Assembly: GCA_023512835.1 (NCBI GenBank)
Contig: CM042088.1
Coordinates: 682,001 to 746,000 of the forward strand
DNA from: Taxillus chinensis
Lineage: Eukaryota > Streptophyta > Magnoliopsida > Santalales > Loranthaceae
DNA: 64,000 nt
Reading direction: 5' to 3'
Shown here piece by piece: positions 21,577 through 31,443 of the stretch (its first letter is position 1; each line of letters begins with the position of its first letter). A model generated the notes under the pieces. It ran no database searches and was not told the DNA's origin. It saw only the letters and a program-made list of their open reading frames with translations. The position numbers were made by a program, and so were the translations under genes.

Positions 21577-22060
21577 TTACAATCGGTGCTCCCGCAAGGT
21601 CTGCAACACAACCTGCAAATGCTCCTCATGCTCCCTCTTGGTCGCTGAATAGACCAAAATATCGTCGATGAACACCACAATGAACATATCTAAATACGGA
21701 GTAAATACCTGGTTCATCAATCCCATAAATACTGCTGGAGCATTCGTGAGCCCAAACGGCATGACAAGCCACTCATAGTGCCCATAACGACAACTGAACG
21801 CGGTCTTAGGGATGTTTGTCTCCCTAACCCTCAACTGATGGTATCCAGACCTCAAGTCTATCTTGGAAAACCACCTCGCACCGCGAAACTGATCAAACAG
21901 GTCATCGATCCTTGGCAATGGGTACCTGTTCTTCACAGTCACCTGGTTCAGCTTCCGGTAGTCGATACATAGCCGAAGCGAACCATCCGCCTTCTTGGCG
22001 AACAACACTGGAGCACCCCACGGTGAGCTACTCCGTCTAATAAAGCCTCATGCCAATAGA
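21577..22060 (-). pseudogene. OUT reverse transcriptase (copy A)
   Basis: [66 protein letters not shown] and [13 protein letters not shown] are continuous. The catalytic Asp in KIDLR and the FIDD pair are intact. A TAA replaces a Tyr codon just before AKFMKYDFW, closing the frame at 21577. Confidence 0.88.
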
Positions 22061-22068
22061 TCATCTAT

Positions 22069-22872
22069 CTATCTCTTGGGCTCTCCAAGCTTTATCGGTG
22101 CCATCCTGTAGGCCGCTAACCTGATCAGTGTTGTCCCTGGCAACAACTCAATCGAAAACTCTACCTCCCTCACGGGTGGCAAACTAACCAAGTCCTCGGG
22201 AAACACATCCGGGAACTGATCTACAATGGGTGGCAAAACAGCCTTCTCCTCTCTCCTCCAGTCAACCAACGTCAAGCTGGCTAACTGGTGGGTCACATCA
22301 CCCCACCCATGCCTTAAAGGTCCCAACCTACATGCCTCCTCAGTCCATTCACCCACAAAGACACCCCGTGTGCCCTCTGGCGTGAGGAACGTCATGCGCC
22401 GTCGAAAACAATCAATCTTGGCCTTCATGGAGACCAACCAATCCATACCCAAGATAACATCAAAATCATCTAACTCCATGATATACAAATCACACAATAG
22501 GTTAACACCCCCAAGTGTTACCTGACAAGCACGACAGATACTCTCAAGTATCATAATTCCACCCAAAGGTGAAGCAACCATCAGAGACTGACTAAATGTC
22601 TACTGGTCTAACTCCAATCCAACCACCGTAGCATACGAAATAAAAGAATGGGTAGCACCAGTATCAATCAAAACTGAACAAAAAGTATGAGAAATGATGA
22701 TGGTACCTCTCACCACTGAAGGCCCTGCTCCTGCCTCGTCGGGCGATGGAACCTCTGCCTCTCTCCCGGTAAGGGCAAAAGTCCTCCCTCGTGGCCCACT
22801 GCCACTAGCCTGGCCCATTGGGGCCTTGCCCCGCCGATCAACATGACCCTGCGCCTCCCGTGGAGGCTGCAT
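22069..22872 (-). pseudogene. OUT aspartic protease and linker (copy A)
   Basis: TIIISHTFCSVLIDTGATHSF carries an intact DTGAT active site. After the stop following LELDQ it continues LMVASPLGG, LYIMELDDFDVILGMDWL and AKIDCFRRRMTFL, the C-terminal half and linker to RT. Stops then occur before IDDLLA and in place of Trp. Confidence 0.82.
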
Positions 22873-22881
22873 GACCCGCAG

Positions 22882-24054
22882 TCACGTCTGCGTGCATGTC
22901 CCACCTCGGAGGTGGAGCCCCACTCCTCTGCCCTCGCTCTCGGACGAGGGCCTACACCGCCTGGTCGAGCTAAGGGTAACACATTCCCTAGCTCCATGTC
23001 CCACCTTCCCGTATCGGAAGCATGTCATCTTTTTCCTCGGACAGTCTCTCGATACATGCCCGGTTAAACCACAACTCCAACAAGTACCTGGCCTCCTACT
23101 GGCTGAACTCTCCCGGGGTCCCACCGCCTAGCTGGAAACCTTTTGCACCTGCCTCCTCTCAGGCTGAACTACACTGCTCTCCCCACTCTGTCTCTTCTTG
23201 CTTGGACCTACCGAACCTCCCGATCTATAAGCTCTCGACTGATCCTGACCTCGCTCAATAATGAGTGCCTTGTCGACCACCTCCCGGTAACTGGTCAACT
23301 GCATCGGTTCTAGCTGTCTTTTCAGAGATGGCCTCAAGCTCTGAATAAAATCCTGTGTCTTACGGGCTTCCTTTTCCCAAGCCTCAAGAGCAAACCGCCC
23401 TAAATCTGTGAAGGCTTGCACATACTCACCCATAGTCTGGCTACCCTGCTGAAGCTCATAATACTCTCTCCGTCGTGCATACTGCAACAAGCTGGGAAAA
23501 GATTCCCCAAAGAAGCGCTCCACAAACTCTCTCCAGCTCATTTGACTGTCGTGGACAGCTCTAGTGGCTTCCCACCACCTGCGTGGGATACCCAACAAAT
23601 AGTGTGTCGCCACACGCACTCTCTCCTCATCAGGCACCCCGATCATCTCAAAGATGTCCTCTGTCCACCTAATCTAGTCCTTGGCTGCCTCTGGCCGTGA
23701 ACCATCCTCAAAAGTCCTGGGTGCATGTTTCAAAAACTGTGTAGCCTAGTCCACTCCTCGTCGTGCTGGTTCTATCACGACCTCCTGCTGGTGCACATCC
23801 TGCACCACCCTCGCCTCCTGCTGCTGAGGCTGCTGTTGCCTCTTCAGCTCATCCACCTCTCTAGCCATAACCCTCATCGAGCCCTGCATACCTTGCATGG
23901 CCTCCTGCAACTGAATCAACGCCTGAGCCAAATTAGGTCCCACAATGGGAGCCGATGATCTCTCGCTGCAGCTCTCTGCGCCCTTGGTGCCCCGACTCTA
24001 TCGTGGGCTCCTCCGCCGAGCCCTGGCCTCGGGCAACCCTCCTCGGTGGTGCCA
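22882..24054 (-). pseudogene. OUT gag with zinc knuckles (copy A)
   Basis: Leader MAPPRRVARGQG, a Q-rich segment (RQQQPQQQEAR), then MIGVPDEERVRVATHYLLG, WWEATRAVHDSQMSWREFV, FFGESFPSLLQYARRREYY, MGEYVQAFTDLGRFALEAWE and KRQLEPMQLTSYREVV. One full knuckle, CWSCGLTGHVSRDC, is followed by a second of form CFRYGKVGHGAREC. Stops interrupt it after ARRGVD and VSS, again at Trp or Gln codons. Confidence 0.85.
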
Positions 24055-24537
24055 TCACACCTGGTCATAACAACAAACAAGAAATAATCAATACTAGCAT
24101 CGCTAAGACCAACGACCATCAAAGGCACAACTAACTTGTAAGTTCTCACCACACGACCCGTAGGTCCATACCATGCATAGAGCATCGTGTCCCCCATCAG
24201 GGTACACCACATGACCCGTAGGTCCACAACCATACATATAGCATCGTGTCACCCCATAGGGTACACCACAATCCGATCTTGGCTCTCACGGCCACGTGCC
24301 CTTCAGCACCAAATGCAATCACATCACACACAAAGACAAATCTAGTACCCTAACTGCACACAATCATACCACTAGGAAAGCATCCATGCCTACATATGCT
24401 CCTAGGATGATCTAACTAACACCAACATAACCTAGAATACATGTAAGGACTGCGTTGATCAGGCGCCCTCCCTACAGTTTTCCAAGTCACATAGAATCAA
24501 TTAACCACCCCTCACTAACCTAGGTCCGCTAGACCAT
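24055..24537 (-). other. OUT untranslated leader (copy A)
   Basis: About 480 bp between gag start and PBS. It contains two similar stretches, each with CATAGAGCATCGTGTC- or CATATAGCATCGTGTC-like words and GGGTACACCACA (about 24170-24270), a short internal direct duplication. No frame is credible. Confidence 0.55.
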
Positions 24538-24549
24538 GCTCTGATACCA
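24538..24549 (-). promoter_or_regulatory. Primer binding site of OUT (initiator Met tRNA, copy A)
   Basis: TGGTATCAGAGC on the minus strand, three bases from the 5' LTR edge at 24553. Confidence 0.9.
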
Positions 24550-25847
24550 ACGTGTCACGCCCCCAAATTCCAGGGAACCCGGAACTAGGAACATGAGTTC
24601 CCCTTGCCCGCGCCCGAAAGGTCAAGGGGTTGGTGACTAGCACCAATGGAGACTACAACGCGGGTACTGTCTCAAATATACAACCCTGTACAGTCATACA
24701 TCAAGGGTAATCCTGTACTTTCTCATATATTATCATGCATACAATGAGTCGAACAGTCATACAGACATCACATCACAAACAGTACGCAAATATAACTATC
24801 CATGGACCCATGTCCGGGATATCACACAAAATAATACAAAATCTAATACTGTATGATACATCAGAGTAGTGGGCGTCCTCCTGGAAGAAAGTCCTCCACT
24901 AGTCTCGGGTCACACCTAGAAAGAGATAAGCAACAAGTAGGGGTGAGCGACAAGCTCGATAGGTGACCCCAATACTCCACATCATGCAAATATACAAGTC
25001 TATACTACATGCTCTGTGTACTCGTGCACTGTGTAGTGTGCACAATCATCACGACTCAGCCTGCAAACAAACATCAGGACCTAGCCTGCCCACACAGGAC
25101 AGCTTGTCCACAATCCTCCATGGGATCCCAGCTCAGGGCACTCAGCCCTAGCTCCATGAGCTCAACGGCTCAACTCAGGCCTTAGCCTGTCCACAGCGCA
25201 ATATGCCCGGCCACAATCACCACACAGGCCTGCCATCGGCGCATATGCTTGCCACGTCAACCACATAGCACCATCGGTGCACCACGGTGAGAACCTAAAC
25301 AAGTCACGGAGTCCATGCCCCAATACCTCACACCAACATACTAACATTAGTATGACATGTCATTCTCAATATTTCGTTTAGAACTATAGCCAGTCTTCAC
25401 AAGTAAATCCTCAAGCCTTGATTTATGAAGGAAGTACCCATAGTAGCTATTTTCTTGAAATCAAAAGTACCGGCATTGGGTTCCCATATCATAAATAAGA
25501 TAATCTGATTTTTGGGGATTTTTCTGAGATGTCTAACCCCACTTTCCAAAAAGTCACCACTATGAACTTTTGGATTTTTCCGAGATTTTACACTAAAACC
25601 CAATTTTCACATTTTGAAATAGTGGGAATTAATTTTTCTAGTATTTTTCTTTGAATCCAAATGGGGGGTATTTCGTTATTTACATTATAACTTAAGTATA
25701 ATACTTGGCATAATGGTTTACAATGTAAATGTCTAGTGCGATGCCTTCTTTGCGGAACATCTGCTGTGAGATCATCACTTGGAAAACAGTCATGGAACGG
25801 ATGCTACGGAAACAACTTCAGCGGAGCGATGCTACGGATCATCGCCC

Positions 25848-25938
25848 GATCCGGACTGCGATCCGGACTAACTACTCCGGACTAATCGCTCCGGACTCTG
25901 GATCCGGACTAACTACTCCGGACTACGATCCGGACTAA
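25848..25938. repeat. ATCCGGACTA minisatellite in the OUT 5' LTR (copy A)
   Basis: Repeats of ATCCGGACTAACTACTCCGG. Copy B (53225-53318) has CTGATCCGG where copy A has CGATCCGG, one of the CTG losses. Confidence 0.8.
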
Positions 25939-26488
25939 CGAAGCTGCTGACTCCACGGCTGCTGACTACGAACTTCGACCCTACAGTCCGCCCAGGGTAC
26001 TGTTCATCATCGTTTTTGGCCTGATTTTCATCTGGGATCAGCCCAGCAACCCCTAGGCACTCACAAACACGCGTTTTACTAAATAGAGTACAAAATTACG
26101 TAACCAAACTGATATAAATCCGTTCTTAACCATAGATTTTATGCTAAATCATCATATCTAACCCCAAAATTGGGTTTTCCCCAAAACCTAGGTTTCATGA
26201 TCAAATTCATAAATCATGATAAATTCACGCATATTCCAAGACAGAATCGAGATAAGAGGTTCAAGGACACCTACCTAGAAGATTATTTGTGATCCACGAG
26301 CTCCAATCGCTCCAAAATCGCCAAGTAAAGCTCTTTACCTTCTCTCTTTCTCTCTCTTGCTCAAACACGCACGCACCAAGCAAAATAAAGGGATAATGCA
26401 GTTTCTTAATTATTTATATTGCTGCCAATAATTGGCCTCCCAGGAATAATTGACCCGAACGTAATAATTGACCTCCCGAGGTCACGAA

Positions 26489-26953
26489 TGTAACGACCCA
26501 TGAGTGGGTGTTAGTCCCACATTGCTTGGTGAGGAGAACAAAGTCCGCCTTATAGGAGGGGACGGATACCTCACCTCACAGGGACGCGTTTTGGGCAAGG
26601 CCCAAAGACAAAACCGTGCGGAGCGGGCCATGAGGGCGAGGCCCAAGACTGGTTGGCCAAAGCGGACAAAATTCTTGTGACGGGTATGGGCTGGGCTATC
26701 TCGGATGGTATCAGAGCGAGACCCGAAGCGGTGTGCCATGGTCCCATGGGGACGTGGGCCTCCTAAGGGGGGTGGATTGTAACGACCCATGAGTGGGTGT
26801 TAGTCTCACATTGCTTGGTGAGGGAGAACAAAGTCCGCCTTATAGGAGGGGACGGATACCTCACCTCACGGGGGACGCGTTTTGGGCGAGGCCCAAAGAC
26901 AAAACCGTGCGGAGCGAGCCATGAGGTCGAGGCCCAAGACCGGTTGGCCAAAG
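26489..26953 (+). mobile_element. TRIM-like miniature LTR element inside CHIM (copy A)
   Basis: First LTR from TGTAACGACCC at 26489 to about 26705, containing AGTCCCACATTGCTTGGTGAG. The PBS TGGTATCAGAGC follows at 26706-26717. A body of about 60 bp ends in CCTAAGGGGGGTGGAT, and the second LTR starts at 26778. This second LTR stops at TTGGCCAAAG near 26953, missing its last 40-50 bp. No coding capacity. Non-autonomous; TRIM class inferred from size and order. Confidence 0.75.
26706..26717 (+). promoter_or_regulatory. Primer binding site of the TRIM (copy A)
   Basis: TGGTATCAGAGC, the same initiator tRNA-Met site used by IN and OUT, here on the plus strand. Confidence 0.8.
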
Positions 26954-27134
26954 GGTTGTTTGTGAGATTCGAATATGTGTTTCCCTATCATGCTTGTGTT
27001 GTATTGGGTCACGTGGGTACGTGCCTTCATGTGTGTTATGGTGTGATATCTTCAATCGCGGGTATGTGAATGGTTGTGGGCGATGTGCATCAGCATGTGC
27101 GTTTTGGAAGGTGTGTTGTCTTTTAGAAGCCGAC

Positions 27135-27215
27135 ACGTCCTGCAGAGGAGACATGGAATGTGAGTCCATGATGCGTGAACAACACCCAGCATTGTTCGAG
27201 GACGAACAATCTTAA
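27135..27215 (+). pseudogene. Chromovirus pol C-terminal remnant in CHIM (copy A)
   Basis: The last codons read DMECESMMREQHPALFEDEQS then TAA, aligning with the IN tail (ETWECETEMRAHYPDLFEDEQL). Upstream sequence to 26954 does not resemble the rest of the polyprotein. The pol gene is thus 5' truncated to about its last 25 codons. Confidence 0.7.
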
Positions 27216-27561
27216 ACGTGGGAGGTGGCTGTTGGTGGCTGTTGGCCAAGGGATAGTGATGTGTTTTCTTGTATTAGTTGTGTATGATTTGGTGTATTTG
27301 TTTTGTCTTTTAGACATGTGTTCATATTTGTGATGTGTTTTGAGATGTGTATTTGTGACATGCGGATATGTGTTATATGCATTATTGTGATGCATGTGGT
27401 TATGGATAATGGTGGTACTTTGTTATTTGCCGTTATGTACTATGCGCGGTGTATGACCCATTTGGGTGTTGTGGCTCACCGTGTGGCAAATGGGTAGCTT
27501 GTGTTTATTTTCCTCGTATGTCATTTCTTTTCGAGGACGAAAAGTCTTAAGGGGGAGAGGA
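27216..27561 (+). other. CHIM 3' spacer and polypurine tract (copy A)
   Basis: T/G-rich spacer ending in TTCGAGGACGAAAAGTC and the polypurine tract TTAAGGGGGAGAGGA, flush with the LTR at 27562. TTCGAGGACGAA also occurs at the pol stop (about 27195-27206). Confidence 0.7.
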
Positions 27562-28115
27562 TGTAATGACCCGTGTGTAAGAAGTTAACCACAAACACCT
27601 TGGATGTTGGTGCACAAGTTTGAGGTAGGAGATGAGCCCAAGAGGGGACTTTTGGGAGGTGCATGTGACAAGTGATAACGTACCTTTATGCCCTAGGAAG
27701 ATGCTATGCGTATACATGCGGTTTTAAGGCTTGTTTTGGCTGATCTTGGAGCTCACTTTTGATAGGGTAGATGGCCTCAAACAATTGGCGTGCAAGAACA
27801 AAAGTTTCTTAGAATGAGGTCCTCTACCTACCACAGAAATTTCAGAGCATTTGGAGTTGCACGTGAATTCACCCATTTCACGTGCAAGCATATTTTTGCT
27901 TCTCGGCCTCTACAAGATGCAAAGAGGCTTGGGGTAAAGTTTGAGTGCATTTGGAGCTACACGCCAATTGGGGAATTGGCGTTCAAATTGGCGTGCAGGC
28001 ATATTTTTGCATGGTTACCTTAGTTTTGTTATTCTAATCATCTTTTCCCAAAGGACCAGGTTGGAATAGTGAGTATTTTGGTGTGTATGGATGCGAGAAG
28101 GTGGTAGCTTGTGTA

Positions 28116-28174
28116 ATCAAAACTACGTCGTTTTGATCCTGGGTTTCACTTAATCAAAACTACGTCGTTTTGAT
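28116..28174 (+). promoter_or_regulatory. ACGT-core palindrome pair (CHIM LTR, copy A)
   Basis: Two 22-bp copies directly upstream of AGTCTATATAAGG. Same spacing logic as in the IN LTR on the other strand. Confidence 0.7.
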
Positions 28175-28463
28175 AGTGGGAAGTCTATATAAGGATGAGG
28201 AGACTCCTTGTTTTAGGTTTAGGGTTCTCTTCGAGTGCTGCGGCCCGTCGTGGAGAGAGAGAGAGCTAGAGAGAGAGAGAGGAAGGGGAGTTGCTGGGTT
28301 CTTGCCGGAGCATCTTGCGTGGGGAGGACGGCATTTAGCGAGGGAGCAAGGAAGATCTGCTTTAAGGTAAGGGTTCTATCTCACCTGATCCGTTGCGGGG
28401 GTTAGGCCCTGTGTAGAGGATTTATAGAGCTTCTCTTGTTATTGTTATAATATTTATATGTAA

Positions 28464-28493
28464 ATTCAAATAGGTGTGACCTCCTATATGAAT
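28464..28493 (+). promoter_or_regulatory. Conserved LTR hairpin (CHIM LTR, copy A)
   Basis: ATTCAAATAGG pairs with CCTATATGAAT with one mismatch around an 8-base loop. Relative to IN both arms changed C to T/A together at the third pair (ATCC/GGAT to ATTC/GAAT), so pairing is kept there. Confidence 0.75.
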
Positions 28494-28848
28494 GTTGGCC
28501 TTCAATGGCGATTTTTGATGTTTTCCGGTGTTGGATGGTGAGTGCATATTAAGTGTTCGATAAAATGCCTGTGTGAATATGTCTGTGTGAATATGCCTAG
28601 TAGGTGTTTGATAATATGCCTGTGTGGCTGGGTTTGTGGGTTTGTGAATGTATGCATGTCAAGCGTTAGGGTAAAATACCTGTGAGACTACGTATGCCAG
28701 GTGTTTGATTTTATGCCTGATTAGTTGTGCGAACTAAGTGTTTGGTATTATGCCTGTGAAAGTGTGTATGCTACGTGTTTGGTTTAATGCCTGTGTGACC
28801 TTGTATCTTTGTGTTTGTGGAACCCGGTGGCTGTGGAAGCCCGGGACT

Positions 28849-29090
28849 AGAACTGTTAGCCCGTTTGGCTAAGCCTGAGTGGCCGTGGATATGTTAGCCC
28901 GTGTGGCTAAGCCTATATGGCCGTGGAACCTGTTAGCCCATGTGGCTAAGCCTATATGGCCGTGGATATGTTAGCCCGTGTGGCTAAGCCTTGAGAGGCC
29001 GTGGAGCTGTTAGCCCGTGTGGCTAAGCCTTAGAGGTCAGTGGATATGTTAGCCTATATGGCTAGCTTTGTATGGCCGTGGATATGTGTG
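28849..29090 (+). repeat. 37-bp minisatellite in the CHIM LTR (copy A)
   Basis: About six units containing TGTTAGCCCGTGTGGCTAAG followed by CCTATATGGCCGTGGATA or a variant. Confidence 0.85.
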
Positions 29091-29829
29091 TGCCTGTGTG
29101 ATTGTGGAACACAACCTATTTATATCTTATTGTCACTACACTTTTTACACACCCTCATGTAGACGCTAGGAGCATGGGATGGCTTGGGGAGACATGATCC
29201 ATACTTGAGTCGTGGTTGCTCACCCCTCCCTCTATGTTGTGTTTTCTTTCAGGAACATACAGGCGTTAGGTGGGACCCCAAGGTGGAAGACCTTATTTAC
29301 TTTATTGTCTTCCATTTATGTTATTTTTATGGGAATTGATGTAACCCAAGTGGGGATGGATTGAAAAGAGGATTTTGTTGTAATAAAGACTGGTTTGGAT
29401 TGTGGATCGCTTTATGAACATTACTTTCTTGAATGTGTTGTGGATGTTTAAAATGTTATATTCGGGGTTTGCACCCTAACCCCTTTGCCCTCCGTGTGGG
29501 TAAAGGGAGTCACGTACCGGTTTCCTCGGGTTGGAAATCCGGGGCGTGACAACGAACTCCAAATTGAGCCCAATTACTGTCAAAACGCTCGAAATGACGA
29601 GCACAACAGTATTCAGATATTATCACACTCAAATGACTGCCCAAAGATAAAGTCAACCAATAAACCCTAAAAAGTCAATAATCGGGTCAAACGGGGCCCC
29701 GACTCGGAATCGGGCCCAAGTACAGTCAAAATGCTCACATCGACGACTACACTACCGTCTAGATAGTTGCATTCCCATAGAATGGCTATCTCTCAAAACT
29801 ACCCCAATACGAGTCTTTACAAACCATAT

Positions 29830-31443
29830 ATCATCACTCTTCACCGTCGTATAGTAATCAACACAGGTCAGGTCCAATAAAGAGTGCTTCATAGGCACAA
29901 GTCCGCACGGTGGTGTCCCTAACAATATAGCTATTGAAAGCAGAAAGTTCAACTGAGCTGGCTCCTGTAGTCATAGTGCGCAGTGGTACCATTAGTGTGG
30001 TGGTGGTAGTAGCGGCTGGTTTAGTAGGGGAAGCGGGCATGGTATACTCAGCCATACTTGGATGGGTTATTGAGGGACCATGTTGAGTGGAGGATGAGGT
30101 TTGGCCTGGAGTAGCCAGATGTGTCTTCATGTGGGTTCCGATGGGCACATCATCATCATCAGAATCAGTGTGCACACTTTCGCCCACAAGTATAGGTAGC
30201 TTCATGTCGCGGTTGTGGAGAAGGAGAAGGTTGAGGTGAAGTAGTATGAGGTGCCGTAGGGCCGGGAGCAGGGCTGGTTGAGGTTATAGGTTCATCAATG
30301 GGAACCGGCTCAGGTCTGTCCTTAGAAATCTTTTGAGGTGGCTTCATGGTGAGAGTGATCTCTCCACGATCCGATCGGCCGCGAGGCTTCGAAGATAGGA
30401 CCCATAGTTTTAAGAAATCCCTCATGATGATTCTTGTACGCCTCCTTTATGTCTTCACTGTGGTTCTCAATGTGTTTAAACCCTTCGGTGCTTACTCGAT
30501 GAGGGATTCCGGTTCGAGTCTTGACCCTTTCTAACTCAAAGTTAGAAAGTTCAACTTCATTTACGAGCTTCTCCATTCCCTCCTCCACCGCAAAAAACCG
30601 TCCCTCGGTTGCTTGAATGGTAGGTGTGAAATTTAACAGTCCAGACGTGGTCAGTTTTTCCAATACCTTGTCAGCAATACAGTCCACTTCCTCAGCAGTA
30701 AAGGAGCGCAAGTGAGAGGTGGAAGCTAATGGAATGGTTGATGGGATATGGGAGGTTAAGTCCTCACTCCTCTGAGTGACCACTTGATGAGTCTCCGATT
30801 CAAGTGGCGTGGTCATCTCAGGCACCTCTACATGCTCAGAAGCAGGTGGTACTTCCTCTGCATCAGAGTCACTTTCGGCTTCAACAATAGGTGCCTCCTC
30901 CTCTTCCTCAGCATTCTTAGCCATCTCAGCATCATGGGGAGTTAATATGTCAGGAGTTTCGCCCATGATAGGAGATGGGGCAACCATCGAGATAGCTTCC
31001 ACTGGGTCTCTCCTCACAAGACCCTGCTCTACCAACCAACCGATTAGATGGTCTCTATCTACCATCTCGCTTGCCAAAGGTTATCCATACCTTCCTCAAC
31101 TTAGTGGGGGTCATGTGAGCTTTGTCATACTCAACATAAGAGTCCTCTAGCTCGGACTGTCCAAGAGAACTTAGCGAGACAGGTAATGTACCCCTAACCT
31201 CGGGGTTTTCGGTCTGGTGGTGGCCTCCGGTTGTAGGCTCTCTTATCTCTGCATTATTACTGGGCCTATCAACAGGATGAGCTTCCTCTGGTATAGGATC
31301 AGTGCGGAAACAAGTTCGGACAATGTTCTCCATCACTTCAGCTATATGGACCGTTGCAGTAGACACAGAGGATGCTCAAGAAGTCTGAGGACCAGGTGCT
31401 GCTCGACTTGGTCTAGGAGCTGGTGCTCTTACATAACTTGCAG
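29830..31443 (-). pseudogene. Unrecognised acidic, coiled-coil frame trapped between insertions (copy A)
   Basis: I do not recognise this product. In minus sense, after the Athila LTR edge at 31443, sequence reads SYVRAPAPRPSRAAPGPQTS, a TGA, then VSTATVHIAEVMENIV. The copy B version shows a long frame with an acidic stretch (EEEEEAPIVEAESDSDAEE), a coiled-coil segment (about FTAEEVDCIADKVLEKL to IKEAYKNHHEGFLK) and a Pro/Ser-rich tail. It then shifts frame into KLPILVGESVHTDSDDDD and a Ser/Thr-rich end near 29858. Copy A adds frameshifts at CAG/CTG sites. The frame is cut at its 5' side by Athila and lies 31 bp from OUT. It may be part of an older element. Confidence 0.5.

Larger units (their letters stand above)
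19342..24054 (-). pseudogene. OUT gag-pol polyprotein, many nonsense codons (copy A)
   Basis: The frame runs from MAPPRRVARGQG at 24054 to ELFEDDQS and TGA at 19342, about 1,570 codons, with the same domain order as IN. It is broken mainly by in-frame stops that replace Gln or Trp codons, e.g. after LELDQ, before IDDLLA, in place of Trp before GFIRR, before VEYLQQ and after AFHP. These are shared with copy B, so they predate the duplication. Copy A also has its own frameshifts near 20690, 21080 and 21290 that copy B lacks. The protein sites for protease, RT and integrase are otherwise readable. Confidence 0.88.
26489..29551 (+). mobile_element. CHIM: composite of a TRIM and a chromovirus 3' end, with matching TSD (copy A)
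   Basis: Flanked by ACGAA at 26484-26488 and 29552-29556. The empty site is present in the OUT 3' LTR (GAGGTCATGAACTC near 16957). The left end is TGTAACGACCC, the first LTR of a miniature element. The right end, GGGGCGTGACA, is the end of a chromovirus LTR. Internal order: TRIM LTR, PBS, short body, purine tract, truncated second TRIM LTR, chromovirus pol tail, spacer, polypurine tract, chromovirus LTR. One TSD around two different element ends suggests a single integration of a hybrid cDNA; this is inference. Confidence 0.75.
27562..29551 (+). repeat. Chromovirus LTR of CHIM (copy A)
   Basis: 1,990 bp from TGTAATGACCCG to GGGGCGTGACA, a relative of the solo LTR 17132-18951 in opposite orientation. 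Contains inverted repeats (27859-27885, 27961-27982), two ACGT palindromes (28116-28137, 28153-28174), TATA near 28182, GA run, hairpin (28464-28493), a 37-bp minisatellite (28849-29090) and AATAAA (29382-29387). Confidence 0.88.
5656..29821 (-). mobile_element. OUT: Tekay/Del-like chromovirus with three nested insertions (copy A)
   Basis: This is a full-length gypsy retrotransposon on the minus strand. The 3' LTR is at the left (5656-19056, interrupted), the polyprotein runs 24054 to 19342, and the PBS (24538-24549) and 5' LTR (24553-29821, interrupted) are at the right. The ends are TGTCACG and TTTACA. The 5-bp target duplication AACCA is present at 5651-5655 and 29822-29826. With insertions removed the LTRs are about 2.1 and 2.2 kb. 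Each LTR lacks the insertions found in the other, which fixes their boundaries. Lineage is inferred from the polyprotein order (gag, protease, RT, RNase H, integrase, chromodomain-like C-terminus ending ELFEDDQS), the iMet PBS and the long LTRs. Confidence 0.88.
24553..29821 (-). repeat. OUT 5' LTR, interrupted by CHIM (copy A)
   Basis: LTR parts are 24553-26488 and 29557-29821, about 2.2 kb. It reads through the IN insertion site (near 25345) and the solo LTR site (near 29720). It has a longer ATCCGGACTA minisatellite than the 3' LTR. Confidence 0.88.

Noticed and set aside
26861..27169. Several frames of about 100 codons opposite the CHIM element
   Set aside because: They lie antisense to LTR, TRIM and spacer sequence, have no recognisable motif, and are repeated only because the block is duplicated.
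29485..29551. Start of an independent gene in the CHIM LTR end
   Set aside because: Short frames here cross the LTR edge into OUT LTR sequence and have no motif.
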